A stretch of 64,000 nucleotides of DNA from Agromyces albus. GTDB lineage: Bacteria > Actinomycetota > Actinomycetes > Actinomycetales > Microbacteriaceae. A program made the position numbers and the translations under genes. Below are positions 37,271 to 45,635 of the stretch, in pieces. Below the pieces are notes generated by a model. That model saw only the letters and a list, made by a program, of their open reading frames with translations. It was not told the origin of the DNA and searched no databases. Each line of letters opens with the position of its first letter. Position 1 is the first letter of the stretch. The DNA lies in assembly GCF_030815405.1 (NCBI RefSeq), contig NZ_JAUSWX010000001.1:3162001-3226000 (forward strand). Reading direction: 5' to 3'.

Positions 37271-37852
37271 GTGAGCGTGGATACTGCCGCACCGGCGCGG
37301 CCCATGCGCGCCGATGCACGGCGCAATTACGAAGCGATCGTGCGAGTGGCGGGCGAGGCCTTCGCGGAGCACGGCACGCACGCCTCGCTCGATGACATCG
37401 CGTGTCGCGCGGGCGTCGGCCCCGGCACGCTGTACCGCCACTTCCCCAACCGTGAGTGCCTGCTCGAGGCCGCGCTCGTCGACAGCCGCCACGAACTGCA
37501 GGCGCTCGGCGGCAGGCTCCTCGATGCGGCAGACGCGGGCGCCGCGCTCGACGAGTGGATGCTCGCCCTCGCACGTCACTCCGGCAGGTGGGACGGCCTC
37601 GCTGACTCGATCACCCAATCGCTCCGCGATGAGAAGTCCCCGCTCGGGGCATCATGCAGCACCCTGCTCGACGCCACCGCGCATCTCCTCGACCGCGCGA
37701 AGGAGCAAGGGGCGGTCACTGCGGATGCCTCGGCCCGCGAGCTCTTCGTGATGGCCGGCTCGCTCGCGTGGGCAGCAGACCGCGCAGCACGCGGCAGCGG
37801 CGAAGACGAACTGCCGCGCCTGCTCTCGCTCCTCATGCGCGGCCTCCGCTAG
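37271..37852 (+). CDS. TetR-family regulator of the adjacent exporter
   Basis: A 193-residue regulator with the canonical helix-turn-helix AFAEHGTHASLDDIACRAGVG followed by GTLYRHFPNRECLLEA. The C-terminal part (LADSITQSLRDE) resembles the TetR/SbtR-like ligand domain. GTG 37271 was taken as start because GGAG lies just upstream; GTG 37277 is also possible. It likely represses the divergent DHA2 exporter through the two GGAGA/TCTCC sites. Confidence 0.88.
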   Translation: MSVDTAAPARPMRADARRNYEAIVRVAGEAFAEHGTHASLDDIACRAGVGPGTLYRHFPNRECLLEAALVDSRHELQALGGRLLDAADAGAALDEWMLALARHSGRWDGLADSITQSLRDEKSPLGASCSTLLDATAHLLDRAKEQGAVTADASARELFVMAGSLAWAADRAARGSGEDELPRLLSLLMRGLR

Positions 37853-37871
37853 GAGCCCGCAGCCTGCCGAC

Positions 37872-38894
37872 TCACCGCAGCGCGGGCACGGCCTCCTGCA
37901 GCGCGGGCATGACCTCGCGCTCGAAGAGCTCGAGCCCCGAGCGGTCGTAGGCCGCCTCGGGGAAGTAGTGGATCGAGTAGCCGAGCCCGAGCTCCTGCCG
38001 CTCGGCGAGCCGCGCCACGACCTGCTCGGGCGTTCCGACCGCGATGGCGTTGCCGGAGCGATACTCCGCCATCACGCTCGCCGTCTTCTCGGGGCCGAGG
38101 TGCGGCGCGAGGCGCGCTTCGATCGCATCGAGGCGACGCGCGACATCCGCCGCCGACGTGCCGATGACGGTGTTGAAGTCTGAGCTCCGCACGATCGCGT
38201 CGAAGTCGGTGCCGAGGGTCTCGCAGTGACCGCGCAGCACCTCGGTCTTGTGGGCGAACTCCTCGGCAGTGCCGGCGAAGTTCGTGTACGAGGCATACTT
38301 CGCCGCGATCTTCAGCGTGACCTTCTCACCGCCGCCGGCGATCCAGAAGGGGATGCCGCCGGGCTGGAGCGGCAGCGGCCGCACGATCGCGCCGTCGACC
38401 TGGTAGTGCGTGCCGTCGAGCGTGGCCGTGCCGGTGGTCCACGCCTGGTGCATGATCTCGACGCCCTCGCGCAAGCGGGCCAGCCGCTCGGGCACGGGCG
38501 GGAAGCCGTAGCCATACGCCCGCCACTCGTGCTCGTACCATCCGCCGCCGATGCCCATCTCGATGCGCCCTCCAGAGATGAGGTCGGCCGTCGCCGCGAC
38601 CTTTGCGAGGTAGGCGGGGTTGCGGTAGCTCATGCACGTGCACATCTGGCCGAGCCGGATGCGGCTTGTGGATGCCGCGAACGCCGAGATGAGCGACCAG
38701 GCCTCGTGAGTGGCCTCGGTCTCGCTCGGCACGGGCGTCGTGTGGAAGTGGTCGTAGACCCAGATCGACTCCCAGCCGGAATCGGCGGCATCGGCGCGCT
38801 GCGCAATGCCGCGCATCGCCTCCCAGTGCTCGGCCGGCTCGATGCCGACGAGATCGTAACGCCAACCCTGGGGAACGAACATTCCGAAACGCAT
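37872..38894 (-). CDS. LLM-class flavin oxidoreductase (F420-dependent type)
   Basis: A 340-residue luciferase-like TIM-barrel protein with MRFGMFVPQGW, SIWVYDHFHT, IRLGQMCTCMSYRNPAYLAK and GGRIEMGIGGGWYEHEWRAYG. These match the F420-dependent LLM group of actinobacteria. ATG 38894 is preceded by TAGGCT seven bases upstream (leaderless). The gene is followed directly by the TetR gene end on the other strand. The substrate is unknown. Confidence 0.9.
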   Translation of the reverse strand: MRFGMFVPQGWRYDLVGIEPAEHWEAMRGIAQRADAADSGWESIWVYDHFHTTPVPSETEATHEAWSLISAFAASTSRIRLGQMCTCMSYRNPAYLAKVAATADLISGGRIEMGIGGGWYEHEWRAYGYGFPPVPERLARLREGVEIMHQAWTTGTATLDGTHYQVDGAIVRPLPLQPGGIPFWIAGGGEKVTLKIAAKYASYTNFAGTAEEFAHKTEVLRGHCETLGTDFDAIVRSSDFNTVIGTSAADVARRLDAIEARLAPHLGPEKTASVMAEYRSGNAIAVGTPEQVVARLAERQELGLGYSIHYFPEAAYDRSGLELFEREVMPALQEAVPALR

Positions 38895-38901
38895 GGGTTC
38901 A

Positions 38902-38907
38902 AGCCTA
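38902..38907 (-). promoter_or_regulatory. -10 box for leaderless LLM gene
   Basis: Read leftward, TAGGCT, seven bases, then ATG 38894. Confidence 0.5.
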
Positions 38908-39001
38908 CGTCGGCCACCCCCGATCGGCAGGCGCTTTCCACAGGGGGCAGGCCGACGGATGCCGCGAGCCGGCGGTCCCCGATCTCCTACGCCAGTGCGA
39001 C

Positions 39002-40207
39002 CTACGCCAGCGCGAACCGCAACTCGGCCATCGCGGGCCCCGACCAGACGTCGCCGTCGAGGTCGTCGCTGCGCACCGTGACCACCTTGCCGCCTTTCGC
39101 CATCACGAGCAGTGCAAGTTGCGGCAGCAGGTCGCCCGCGTGCGTGCCGTCGTTGAGCTCCTCGCCTGCGCCGTTGCCCTTGGCGAACTGCACTGCACCC
39201 GACTCGCGGTCGAGCGTGCCGTTCACCGAGGTCGTGAAGTCGAACCAGAGGCACTCCACCGCGCCGTCGGCGGCTTCTCGGGCGATCGCGGCGAGGTCGC
39301 GCTCGACACGACCCGCCGTTCCCTCCCTGAGCTGCCGCAACGCCGACTCGGCCTCTCGGATGTTGAGCTTCGCGAGCTGTTGGCGCGCCGCGTCGTCGAT
39401 CTCGGCCCCGCCGAGCCGATCGGGCGCACCGGCGAGCGCCACCACCCGTCGCCCGTTGCGGTGCCGCTCGATGAAGAGGCTGAGGAGGGGTTCAGTGGCG
39501 AACACGAAGAGCGGAACCCGTTCTTCGGCGTCACGCTGCTGGAGCTCCCGGCGCACGACGTCGGAGACGCGCTTCGCATAGAGGTCGAGCAGGGTCTTCC
39601 GGCCCTCGTCGCCGGTCAGCCTGCTGGCGCCGCCCTGGCTCGTGCTCCCCGTGCCGCGATGGACGCCGCGTGGCCGCTCCTCGCCGGGTTCGCGGTTCGT
39701 GGCCTCGTCGAGGTTCGCCGTGCCCGCGGGGTCGACGTCGAGCTTCGCCGCACGCTCGACCGGCGTGGCGTGCCAGAGGCCCCATTCGTGCGCCGACAGT
39801 GTCAGCGCATAGGCCTCCTGATCTTGGCTCGGCGCGCGCAGCAACTGCCCGAGCGTGAAGTGGGACCCGACGTGCACGGCGTCGTCGAGCCGATTCGGCA
39901 GCACGAAGATCTCACTGAAGCCCGGTGCGACGAAGATCGCCATCGAGCGGGCCAGCGAGCCCCACAACTGTTGGTCGGCCAGGATCCGATCCCGTTCGGC
40001 GCGGAACTCGGCCACGACCGGACCGGCGGCGTCGGCCGCCCTGACCTGTTCGATCGCATCGTCGAAGGCGCTCTTGACCCCGACCTCCGCCCGTTCGCGT
40101 TCGCTTACGACGGGCGACGTCGACACGTAGATCGTGATCGCAGGATCATGTACCCCTGCCAGTGCTGCGAAATCGGCGGTGGTGGGCAATTCGTAGTGGA
40201 CCGTCAT
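39002..40207 (-). CDS. baeRF-like (eRF1-related) protein
   Basis: A 401-residue soluble protein. The N-terminal part (VHDPAITIYVSTSPV, then SLARSMAIFVAPGFSEIFVLPN and a following LTLSAHEWGLWHA) and the C-terminal domain (PLFVFATEPLLSLFIERH; later a WFDFTTSVNG and VRSDDL strand) fit the bacterial eRF1-like baeRF group, probably family 11. These are thought to act on stalled ribosomes or in stress, without direct proof. No GGQ motif was seen. The ATG follows a strong GGGGGAGGAACG. An inverted repeat brackets its -10. Confidence 0.62.
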   Translation of the reverse strand: MTVHYELPTTADFAALAGVHDPAITIYVSTSPVVSERERAEVGVKSAFDDAIEQVRAADAAGPVVAEFRAERDRILADQQLWGSLARSMAIFVAPGFSEIFVLPNRLDDAVHVGSHFTLGQLLRAPSQDQEAYALTLSAHEWGLWHATPVERAAKLDVDPAGTANLDEATNREPGEERPRGVHRGTGSTSQGGASRLTGDEGRKTLLDLYAKRVSDVVRRELQQRDAEERVPLFVFATEPLLSLFIERHRNGRRVVALAGAPDRLGGAEIDDAARQQLAKLNIREAESALRQLREGTAGRVERDLAAIAREAADGAVECLWFDFTTSVNGTLDRESGAVQFAKGNGAGEELNDGTHAGDLLPQLALLVMAKGGKVVTVRSDDLDGDVWSGPAMAELRFALA

Positions 40208-40235
40208 CGTTCCTCCCCCGGAGTCGCGCGACAGC

Positions 40236-40281
40236 GGTGTCGCTCACTCCAGCCTATGAAGGCTCGGGCGTGAGCGACACC
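40236..40281 (-). other. 12-bp inverted repeat around the baeRF promoter
   Basis: GGTGTCGCTCAC (40236-40247) and GTGAGCGACACC (40270-40281) are perfect arms. Read leftward, the 22-base loop holds TAGGCT (40251-40256), a likely -10 of the baeRF-like gene. It may be the terminator of the upstream FAD-oxidoreductase gene, an operator, or both. Confidence 0.6.
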
Positions 40282-40297
40282 CCAACTCAGCAACCGC

Positions 40298-41833
40298 TCA
40301 GCGACCGACCGGGTGGTTCGAACGGATGACTCCGGTCGGATCGACCGCGTTCTTCACCGCGCGCAACCGCTCGATCCGGTCGCCGAACAGGCGTTCGGCG
40401 GGCCGGGACTGCTCCGAGAAATTGAGGTAGTCGAGTTCGGCTCGCCACGGCTCCACGCGTGAGAGCAGGCGGCCGAGGGATGCCGCGAGCGCCTGTTCGG
40501 TGCCGGGATCCGCGATCCCCACGCCGAACACGAGGTACTCGGCGTCGAAGCCCGCGGTGACGCCCGGCAGGGGCGTGCCGCGCTCACCCGCGGAGGCCAG
40601 CGCGGCGTCGGGCGCGAGTGCGCCCCCGGCGTGACGGATCTCGGCCGAGAGGAGGGCGCTGCCGGAATCCGGACCTGCCGCCTCGAGGAAGGCGCGAACC
40701 GCAGCCGGCGGCAGGGACGAGAGCATCATGCCGTCGCCGTAACCGGGCGTCGGCGCCGGCGGGTCCATGTGCAGCTGGAGCAACTCGGCGGTCGGCTGCG
40801 GATGCACGGAATCCATCGCGGGGTGGAGGGCACGCAGCGGAGCAAGCAGCTCGTCGACCCGGGCCGGCGACTCCTGGATGGCAGCCTCGACGACGACGAA
40901 CGACTGGCCGGAGAGGAACGGCGGCAGCTCGGGCATCGGCGGGAAGCGAAGGAGCCGACCGATGGAGGTGACGGAGTCGGGCACCTCGGTGGTCCATGCC
41001 GCCCAGGCCTGCAGCACCTCTTCGGCGCGCTCGATCGGCCAGAACAGCGTGCCGGCGACGATCTCGGCGACCGGGAACAGGCGGAACTCGAGCGCGGTGA
41101 CCACGCCGAAGTCGCCACCGCCACCGCGGAGCGCCCAGAACAGCTCGCCGTCGTGCTCGGCGTCGACGCGGCGCTCGACGCCGTCGGCGGTGACGAGCTC
41201 GATCGCCAGCACCTGGTTGGCGGCGAGTCCGTGCGAACGGGCGAGCCAGCTGACGCCTCCGCCGAGCGTGTAGCCGACGACGCCGACGTCATGGGACGAT
41301 CCGGCGAGCGCGGCGAGGCCATGCGGTGCCACGGCGGCGACGACATCGGCCCAGAGCGCGCCGGGCTCGACTCGGGCGACGCGCGCCTCGGCGTCGACCT
41401 CGACACCGCGCAACTCCGACGTGCGCAACAGGATCACGTCGGCGAGCCCGGCGTGGGCGAGCGGGCCGGCGTTGTGGCCGGTCGCCTGCGCGGCGACGGA
41501 GAGACCGAGTCCCTTCGCCGCGCGCACCGTCTGCGCGAGGTCATCGGTGCTCGCGGCGACCACGACGGCGGCCGGCCGCTGGTCGATCGCGAGGTTCCAG
41601 GCCGCGCGATCCTCGTCCCACCCGGCATCGCCGGCGATCACGAGACGACCGTCGAGGCGCTCGCGAAGCAGCGCGAGCGCCTCGGGCAGCGGGAGCTCGG
41701 CGACCTCGTCGTGGAGGGGGCGCCCCACGGAGAGGTCGATGACGGGGGCGGTGTCGCCGGGAATGGTGGTCGCCATGGGCGCTGCGGGCGCCACGGGCAC
41801 GGCGTCGGGACCGGGAGGCACAGGGGTGTTCAC
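40298..41833 (-). CDS. FAD-linked oxidoreductase, berberine-bridge/PCMH type
   Basis: A 511-residue protein with a PCMH-type FAD domain (PAAVVVAASTDDLAQTVRAA; QATGHNAGPL with the His that may carry FAD; GSSHDVGVVGYTLGGGVSWLARSHG) and a C-terminal berberine-like segment (LDYLNFSEQ). Members oxidise alcohols, sugars or amines with O2. The second, cysteinyl, linkage is not obvious. Start GTG 41833 follows AAAGGAACC. It is divergent from an LLM oxidoreductase; the 208 bp between them holds no clear operator. Confidence 0.88.
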   Translation of the reverse strand: MNTPVPPGPDAVPVAPAAPMATTIPGDTAPVIDLSVGRPLHDEVAELPLPEALALLRERLDGRLVIAGDAGWDEDRAAWNLAIDQRPAAVVVAASTDDLAQTVRAAKGLGLSVAAQATGHNAGPLAHAGLADVILLRTSELRGVEVDAEARVARVEPGALWADVVAAVAPHGLAALAGSSHDVGVVGYTLGGGVSWLARSHGLAANQVLAIELVTADGVERRVDAEHDGELFWALRGGGGDFGVVTALEFRLFPVAEIVAGTLFWPIERAEEVLQAWAAWTTEVPDSVTSIGRLLRFPPMPELPPFLSGQSFVVVEAAIQESPARVDELLAPLRALHPAMDSVHPQPTAELLQLHMDPPAPTPGYGDGMMLSSLPPAAVRAFLEAAGPDSGSALLSAEIRHAGGALAPDAALASAGERGTPLPGVTAGFDAEYLVFGVGIADPGTEQALAASLGRLLSRVEPWRAELDYLNFSEQSRPAERLFGDRIERLRAVKNAVDPTGVIRSNHPVGR

Positions 41834-42041
41834 GGGTGGTTCCTTTCGGGTTGCGGGGTCGCGGGCCAGCTGCCTCGTTGCGGGCGGCGGCGGCCGGCGG
41901 GGAATCCGGCGGCGTTCACGACGGGCTCCATCCCACGACATGCGGCAGCGAGCCGCACCAGTGCGACCCCTCCGATCGGCTCAGGGTTATCCCGAGGGCC
42001 GGCGGCACGGAATACACGTCGTCCCGCCGGAGTTCCCCCAC

Positions 42042-43157
42042 ATGATGACTGCCACGACCCGCCTCTCCGTGCTCGACCTCGTTCCCGTGCGCACCGGCCA
42101 ATCGAGCGCGGGTGCCGTCGCGGCATCCGTTCGCCTCGCCCAGCTCGCCGACCGCCTCGGGTACACGCGCTACTGGTTCGCCGAGCACCACAACATGCCT
42201 GCCGTCGCCTCGACCACCCCGCCCGTGCTCGTGGCCGCGATCGCCGCGCGCACCGAGCGCATTCGCGTCGGCTCGGGCGGCGTCATGCTGCCGAACCACG
42301 CGCCGCTCGTCGTCGCCGAGCAGTTCGCGGCACTCGAGGCGCTCGCGCCGGGTCGCATCGATCTCGGCATCGGGCGCGCGCCGGGCAGCGACCCGGTGAT
42401 CACGCAACTCCTGCGCATCTCGGGACCGACGGCCGACGTCGACCGGTTCCCCGATCACGTCGCCGACATCCTCAGCCTGTTGAGCCCCGACGGAGCGAAC
42501 CTGCGACTCACGAGCGGGCGCGAGTACGCGATCACGGCGACCCCGGCTGCGACGGATGTCCCGACGGTCTGGCTCCTCGGATCGAGCGACTATTCCGCGA
42601 AGCTCGCCGCCGAGCTCGGGCTGCCCTACGTCTTCGCGAACCACTTCTCGGGCGAAGGCCTCGAGCGTGCGCTCGAGCTGTACCGCACCGAGTACCAGCC
42701 CAGCGAGGCTCATCCGGCACCCGAGACCTTCCTCACGGTCAACGCGTCGGTGGCGCCCACGGCCGAGGAGGCACGGGCTCGCGCGCTGCCGCAGTTGCGG
42801 TCGATGGCCCGGCTGCGCCTGAACCTGCCGATGCGCGCGCTCGAGACGATCGAAGAGGCTGCGAACGCACCCGCCGACTCGAACGCCGACGAGCTCATCG
42901 CCGGGATGGAACGACGGTGGATCATCGCGGATGCCGCGGGCGCGGCATCCGAGCTCCGCCGCCTCGCCGAGCGGCACGGCATCGACGAGGTCATGATCTC
43001 GCCGATCGGCGGCTCATTCGTTGCCGAGCCGACGGATGCCACGCCGGGTCGCGAGCAGACGCTCGCGTTGCTCGCCGGCGAACTGCTCGGCGGTCAGCCG
43101 CCGAAGGACCGATCGGACCGCACCATCGAAGCGGCGACCGCCTCGGCCGACGCGTAG
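42042..43157 (+). CDS. LLM-class flavin oxidoreductase (MsnO8-like)
   Basis: A 371-residue luciferase-like protein with LSVLDLVPVRTGQSSAGAV, YTRYWFAEHHNMPAVASTTP, IRVGSGGVMLPNHAPLVVAEQF and RIDLGIGRAPGSDP, the pattern of the MsnO8/LLM sub-group that uses FMNH2. Two adjacent ATGs (42042, 42045) follow GGAG. Its 3-prime end overlaps the end of the opposing alpha-glucosidase gene by 64 bp. Confidence 0.9.
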   Translation: MMTATTRLSVLDLVPVRTGQSSAGAVAASVRLAQLADRLGYTRYWFAEHHNMPAVASTTPPVLVAAIAARTERIRVGSGGVMLPNHAPLVVAEQFAALEALAPGRIDLGIGRAPGSDPVITQLLRISGPTADVDRFPDHVADILSLLSPDGANLRLTSGREYAITATPAATDVPTVWLLGSSDYSAKLAAELGLPYVFANHFSGEGLERALELYRTEYQPSEAHPAPETFLTVNASVAPTAEEARARALPQLRSMARLRLNLPMRALETIEEAANAPADSNADELIAGMERRWIIADAAGAASELRRLAERHGIDEVMISPIGGSFVAEPTDATPGREQTLALLAGELLGGQPPKDRSDRTIEAATASADA

Positions 43158-44872
43158 ACCCGCGCCTCCCACGGGGCGAGGGTTGCCGTCGGTTCGCCGC
43201 CGGGGCCGTTCGTGAGCAGGGGCTGCGCGCCCGTCCAGCGCACGGCGAGCTCCACGGGGAAGACCGGACCGCGCTCGACCGAGGAGAGGTTCGTGACGAC
43301 GAGCAGGCGCTCGTCGCCGTGCACGCGTTCGAAGGCGAAGATCGCCGGGTGCCCCGCATCCGCTTGCTCGAAGCTGCCGTGCGCGACGACCGGCAGCTCG
43401 TGACGCAACGCGATGAGCCGCCGGTAGTACTCGAAGACCGACTCGGGGTCGCCGTATTGCGCTGAGGCGTTGATGCGGTCGTGGTTCGGGTTCACGGCGA
43501 TCCACGGCTCGCCCGTGGTGAAGCCCGCATTCGGTGAGGCGTCCCACTGCACGGGCGTGCGCGCGTGGTCGCGGCTCATCGCTCCGAGCCCGATGACGGC
43601 CTCGGCCGGCGGCGTGCCGCCCGCGACATCCTGCGCGTAGTAGTTCAGCGACTCGACGTCGCGGTACTCGGAGATGGCCGAGAACGGCGCATTCGTCATG
43701 CCGAGCTCCTCGCCCTGGTAGACGTAGGGCGTGCCGCGCTGCAGGTGCAGCATCGTGGCGAGCGCCGTCGCCGACTCGCGCCAGTAGTCGCCGTCGTCGC
43801 CGAAGCGGCTCACCGAGCGTGCCTGGTCGTGGTTCGAGAGGTAGAGGCTGTTCCAGCCGGACTCAGCGAGGGCGACCTGCCAACGGGCAAGGGACGCCGC
43901 AAGCTCGCCGGGGGCGAGCGGTCTCGGGCGGAACTTCGAGACGCCGTGGTCGAGGCCGACGTGCTCGAACTGGAACACCATGTCGACCTCGCGGCGGGCG
44001 GGGTCGGTGAAGAGCCGGGCCTCCTCCATCGTGACGCCGGGCGTCTCACCGACGGTGATCAGGCCCTCACGCCCGTCGAAGACCTCGCGGTGCATCTCCT
44101 GAATGAACTCGTGCAGGCGCGGGCCGCCGGCCGTGAAGGCGAACCCGTCGCCGTACGGGTGCCCGTCGCGTACGGGGCCGTCGGGTAGGGCGGGATGCTT
44201 CGAGATGAGGTTGATGACGTCCATGCGGAAGCCGTCGACACCACGGTCGAGCCACCACCGCATCATCTCGTAGACTGCCGCGCGCACCTCGGGGTTCTCC
44301 CAGTTGAGGTCGGGCTGCTTGCGGTCGAAGAGATGCAGGTAGTACTCGCCCGTGGTCTCGTCGAAGGCCCACGTCGACCCCGAGAAGAACGACTCCCAGT
44401 TGTTCGGCTCGGCGCCGGGCTGCCCGCGAGTGAAGCCCTCGCGGGGCGGCCGCCACCAGTACCAGTCGCGCTTCGGGTTGTCGCGCGAGGAGCGGGACTC
44501 GATGAACCACGGATGCTCGTCGGAGGTGTGGTTCACGACGAGGTCCATGACGAGCTTCATGCCCCGGTCGTGCACCGCGGCGAGCAGCGCGTCGAAATCG
44601 TCGAGCGTGCCGAAGACCGGGTCAATGTCTCGATAGTCGCTGATGTCGTAGCCGTTGTCGGCGTGCGGCGAACGGTAGATCGGCGAGAGCCACACGACGT
44701 CGACGCCGAGTCGCTCGAGGTGGTCGAGCCGATTCAGGATGCCGCGGAGGTCGCCGATGCCATTGCCGTCGGAGTCCTGGAAGCTCCGCGGATACACCTG
44801 ATAGACGACGGCGGACTTCCACCAGTCGCGTGCGATGGTCTCGGTCGCCTCGGCGCGTTCAGGATCGGACAT
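43094..44872 (-). CDS. GH13 alpha-glucosidase/oligo-1,6-glucosidase
   Basis: A 592-residue glycoside hydrolase of family 13. The catalytic set is Asp218 (GFRMDVINLISK), Glu276 (ITVGETPG) and Asp349 (YLSNHDQAR). Conserved VYQVYPRSFQDSDGNGIGDL, DLVVNHTSDEH and RTPVQWDASPNAGF are present. Met217 next to the nucleophile is usual for alpha-1,4/1,6-glucosidases. It likely releases glucose from malto- or isomalto-oligosaccharides in the cytoplasm, since no signal peptide is seen. TACGCT lies six bases before the ATG. The last 21 codons overlap the opposing LLM gene. Confidence 0.94.
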   Translation of the reverse strand: MSDPERAEATETIARDWWKSAVVYQVYPRSFQDSDGNGIGDLRGILNRLDHLERLGVDVVWLSPIYRSPHADNGYDISDYRDIDPVFGTLDDFDALLAAVHDRGMKLVMDLVVNHTSDEHPWFIESRSSRDNPKRDWYWWRPPREGFTRGQPGAEPNNWESFFSGSTWAFDETTGEYYLHLFDRKQPDLNWENPEVRAAVYEMMRWWLDRGVDGFRMDVINLISKHPALPDGPVRDGHPYGDGFAFTAGGPRLHEFIQEMHREVFDGREGLITVGETPGVTMEEARLFTDPARREVDMVFQFEHVGLDHGVSKFRPRPLAPGELAASLARWQVALAESGWNSLYLSNHDQARSVSRFGDDGDYWRESATALATMLHLQRGTPYVYQGEELGMTNAPFSAISEYRDVESLNYYAQDVAGGTPPAEAVIGLGAMSRDHARTPVQWDASPNAGFTTGEPWIAVNPNHDRINASAQYGDPESVFEYYRRLIALRHELPVVAHGSFEQADAGHPAIFAFERVHGDERLLVVTNLSSVERGPVFPVELAVRWTGAQPLLTNGPGGEPTATLAPWEARVYASAEAVAASMVRSDRSFGG

Positions 44873-44878
44873 TCATCC

Positions 44879-44884
44879 AGCGTA
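44879..44884 (-). promoter_or_regulatory. -10 box for leaderless alpha-glucosidase gene
   Basis: Read leftward, TACGCT, six bases, then ATG 44872. Confidence 0.5.
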
Positions 44885-44929
44885 CGGCGGGCGCCGCGGC
44901 ATCCGCAGGCCCGCCGGCCGCTGCTGTGT

Positions 44930-44952
44930 GCCTCGCGGTCAGGCCGCGAGGC
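44930..44952 (-). terminator. hairpin at the stop codon of the hexapeptide gene
   Basis: GCCTCGCGG and CCGCGAGGC form a perfect 9-bp stem; the TGA of the leftward gene lies in its five-base loop region. Likely terminator. Confidence 0.5.
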
Positions 44953-45355
44953 CGAGCCGGCGCAGGTCGTCGCTCGTGGCGCGGAACTCGTCGCCTTCGG
45001 CGATCGAGAACTCGCGCGGCACCCGGGCGCCGTTCTGCACGCGCGCGCCTTCGCCGATGACGGCGTACGGGCCGACGACGGCGTTGCGGCCGACGACGGC
45101 GCGTCGTCCGACGTGCACGTTCACGCCCACGACCGCGCGCTCGGCGACGATCGCGTCACGGTCGACCCAGCCACCTGGGCCGATCGAGGCGTTGCGCTGC
45201 ACTTCGGCTCCGGGGTCGACGTAGGCCGTCGGGTCGACGAACGCAGTCGGGTCGACCTTCGCGGTCGTGGCGACGAGGCCACGGCCGTTCACGTGCTTGC
45301 GGTAGCGACGCAGGACTCCGGCTTCGTCTTCGAACTCGACATAGCTGATGCCCAC
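44939..45355 (-). CDS. left-handed beta-helix hexapeptide-repeat protein
   Basis: A 138-residue protein. Residues about 33-115 are hexapeptide repeats of the acyltransferase type (KVDPTAFVDPTAYVDPGAEV, AVVGVNVHVGRRAVVGRNAV), seven or so coils. An N-terminal 30-residue extension and an acidic C-terminal helix flank them. The fold is found in acyl- and acetyltransferases and carbonic anhydrases, but no catalytic His in a known context is seen. GTG 45355 has a very strong ribosome site (GGAAGGAGGAG). A 7-bp hairpin (45372-45390) precedes it. Confidence 0.72.
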   Translation of the reverse strand: MGISYVEFEDEAGVLRRYRKHVNGRGLVATTAKVDPTAFVDPTAYVDPGAEVQRNASIGPGGWVDRDAIVAERAVVGVNVHVGRRAVVGRNAVVGPYAVIGEGARVQNGARVPREFSIAEGDEFRATSDDLRRLGLAA

Positions 45356-45635
45356 GTTCTCCTCCTTCCGAGACGTGGCGGCTCCACGTCCGAACACTGA
45401 TACAACATCGGAGCTGACCGGGGCATTCCCGACTTTCGGTCGCAAAGCTGAACGCTTGCGGGGTGTCAGCTCGGTGCCAGCCCTGAACGTGGGACGGGCC
45501 AGCACCGAAACCGGCTCGATTCGCTTGTCGAGGCATCCTCGACCTCGCTAGTTTCACTGCTCGTGCGCGGTTCCCGCCGGCATGACCACGCGGCATTCCG
45601 CGAAGGTCGAAACCAATCCGGAAGACGCAACCCCC
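45356..45635. other. divergent intergenic region
   Basis: 280 bases between the hexapeptide and glycosyltransferase genes. It holds the leftward ribosome site, the GACGTGG/CCACGTC hairpin and A/T-richer sequence that could carry promoters for both directions. No gene is supported. An ATG at 45582 would extend the glycosyltransferase by 18 residues. Confidence 0.5.
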
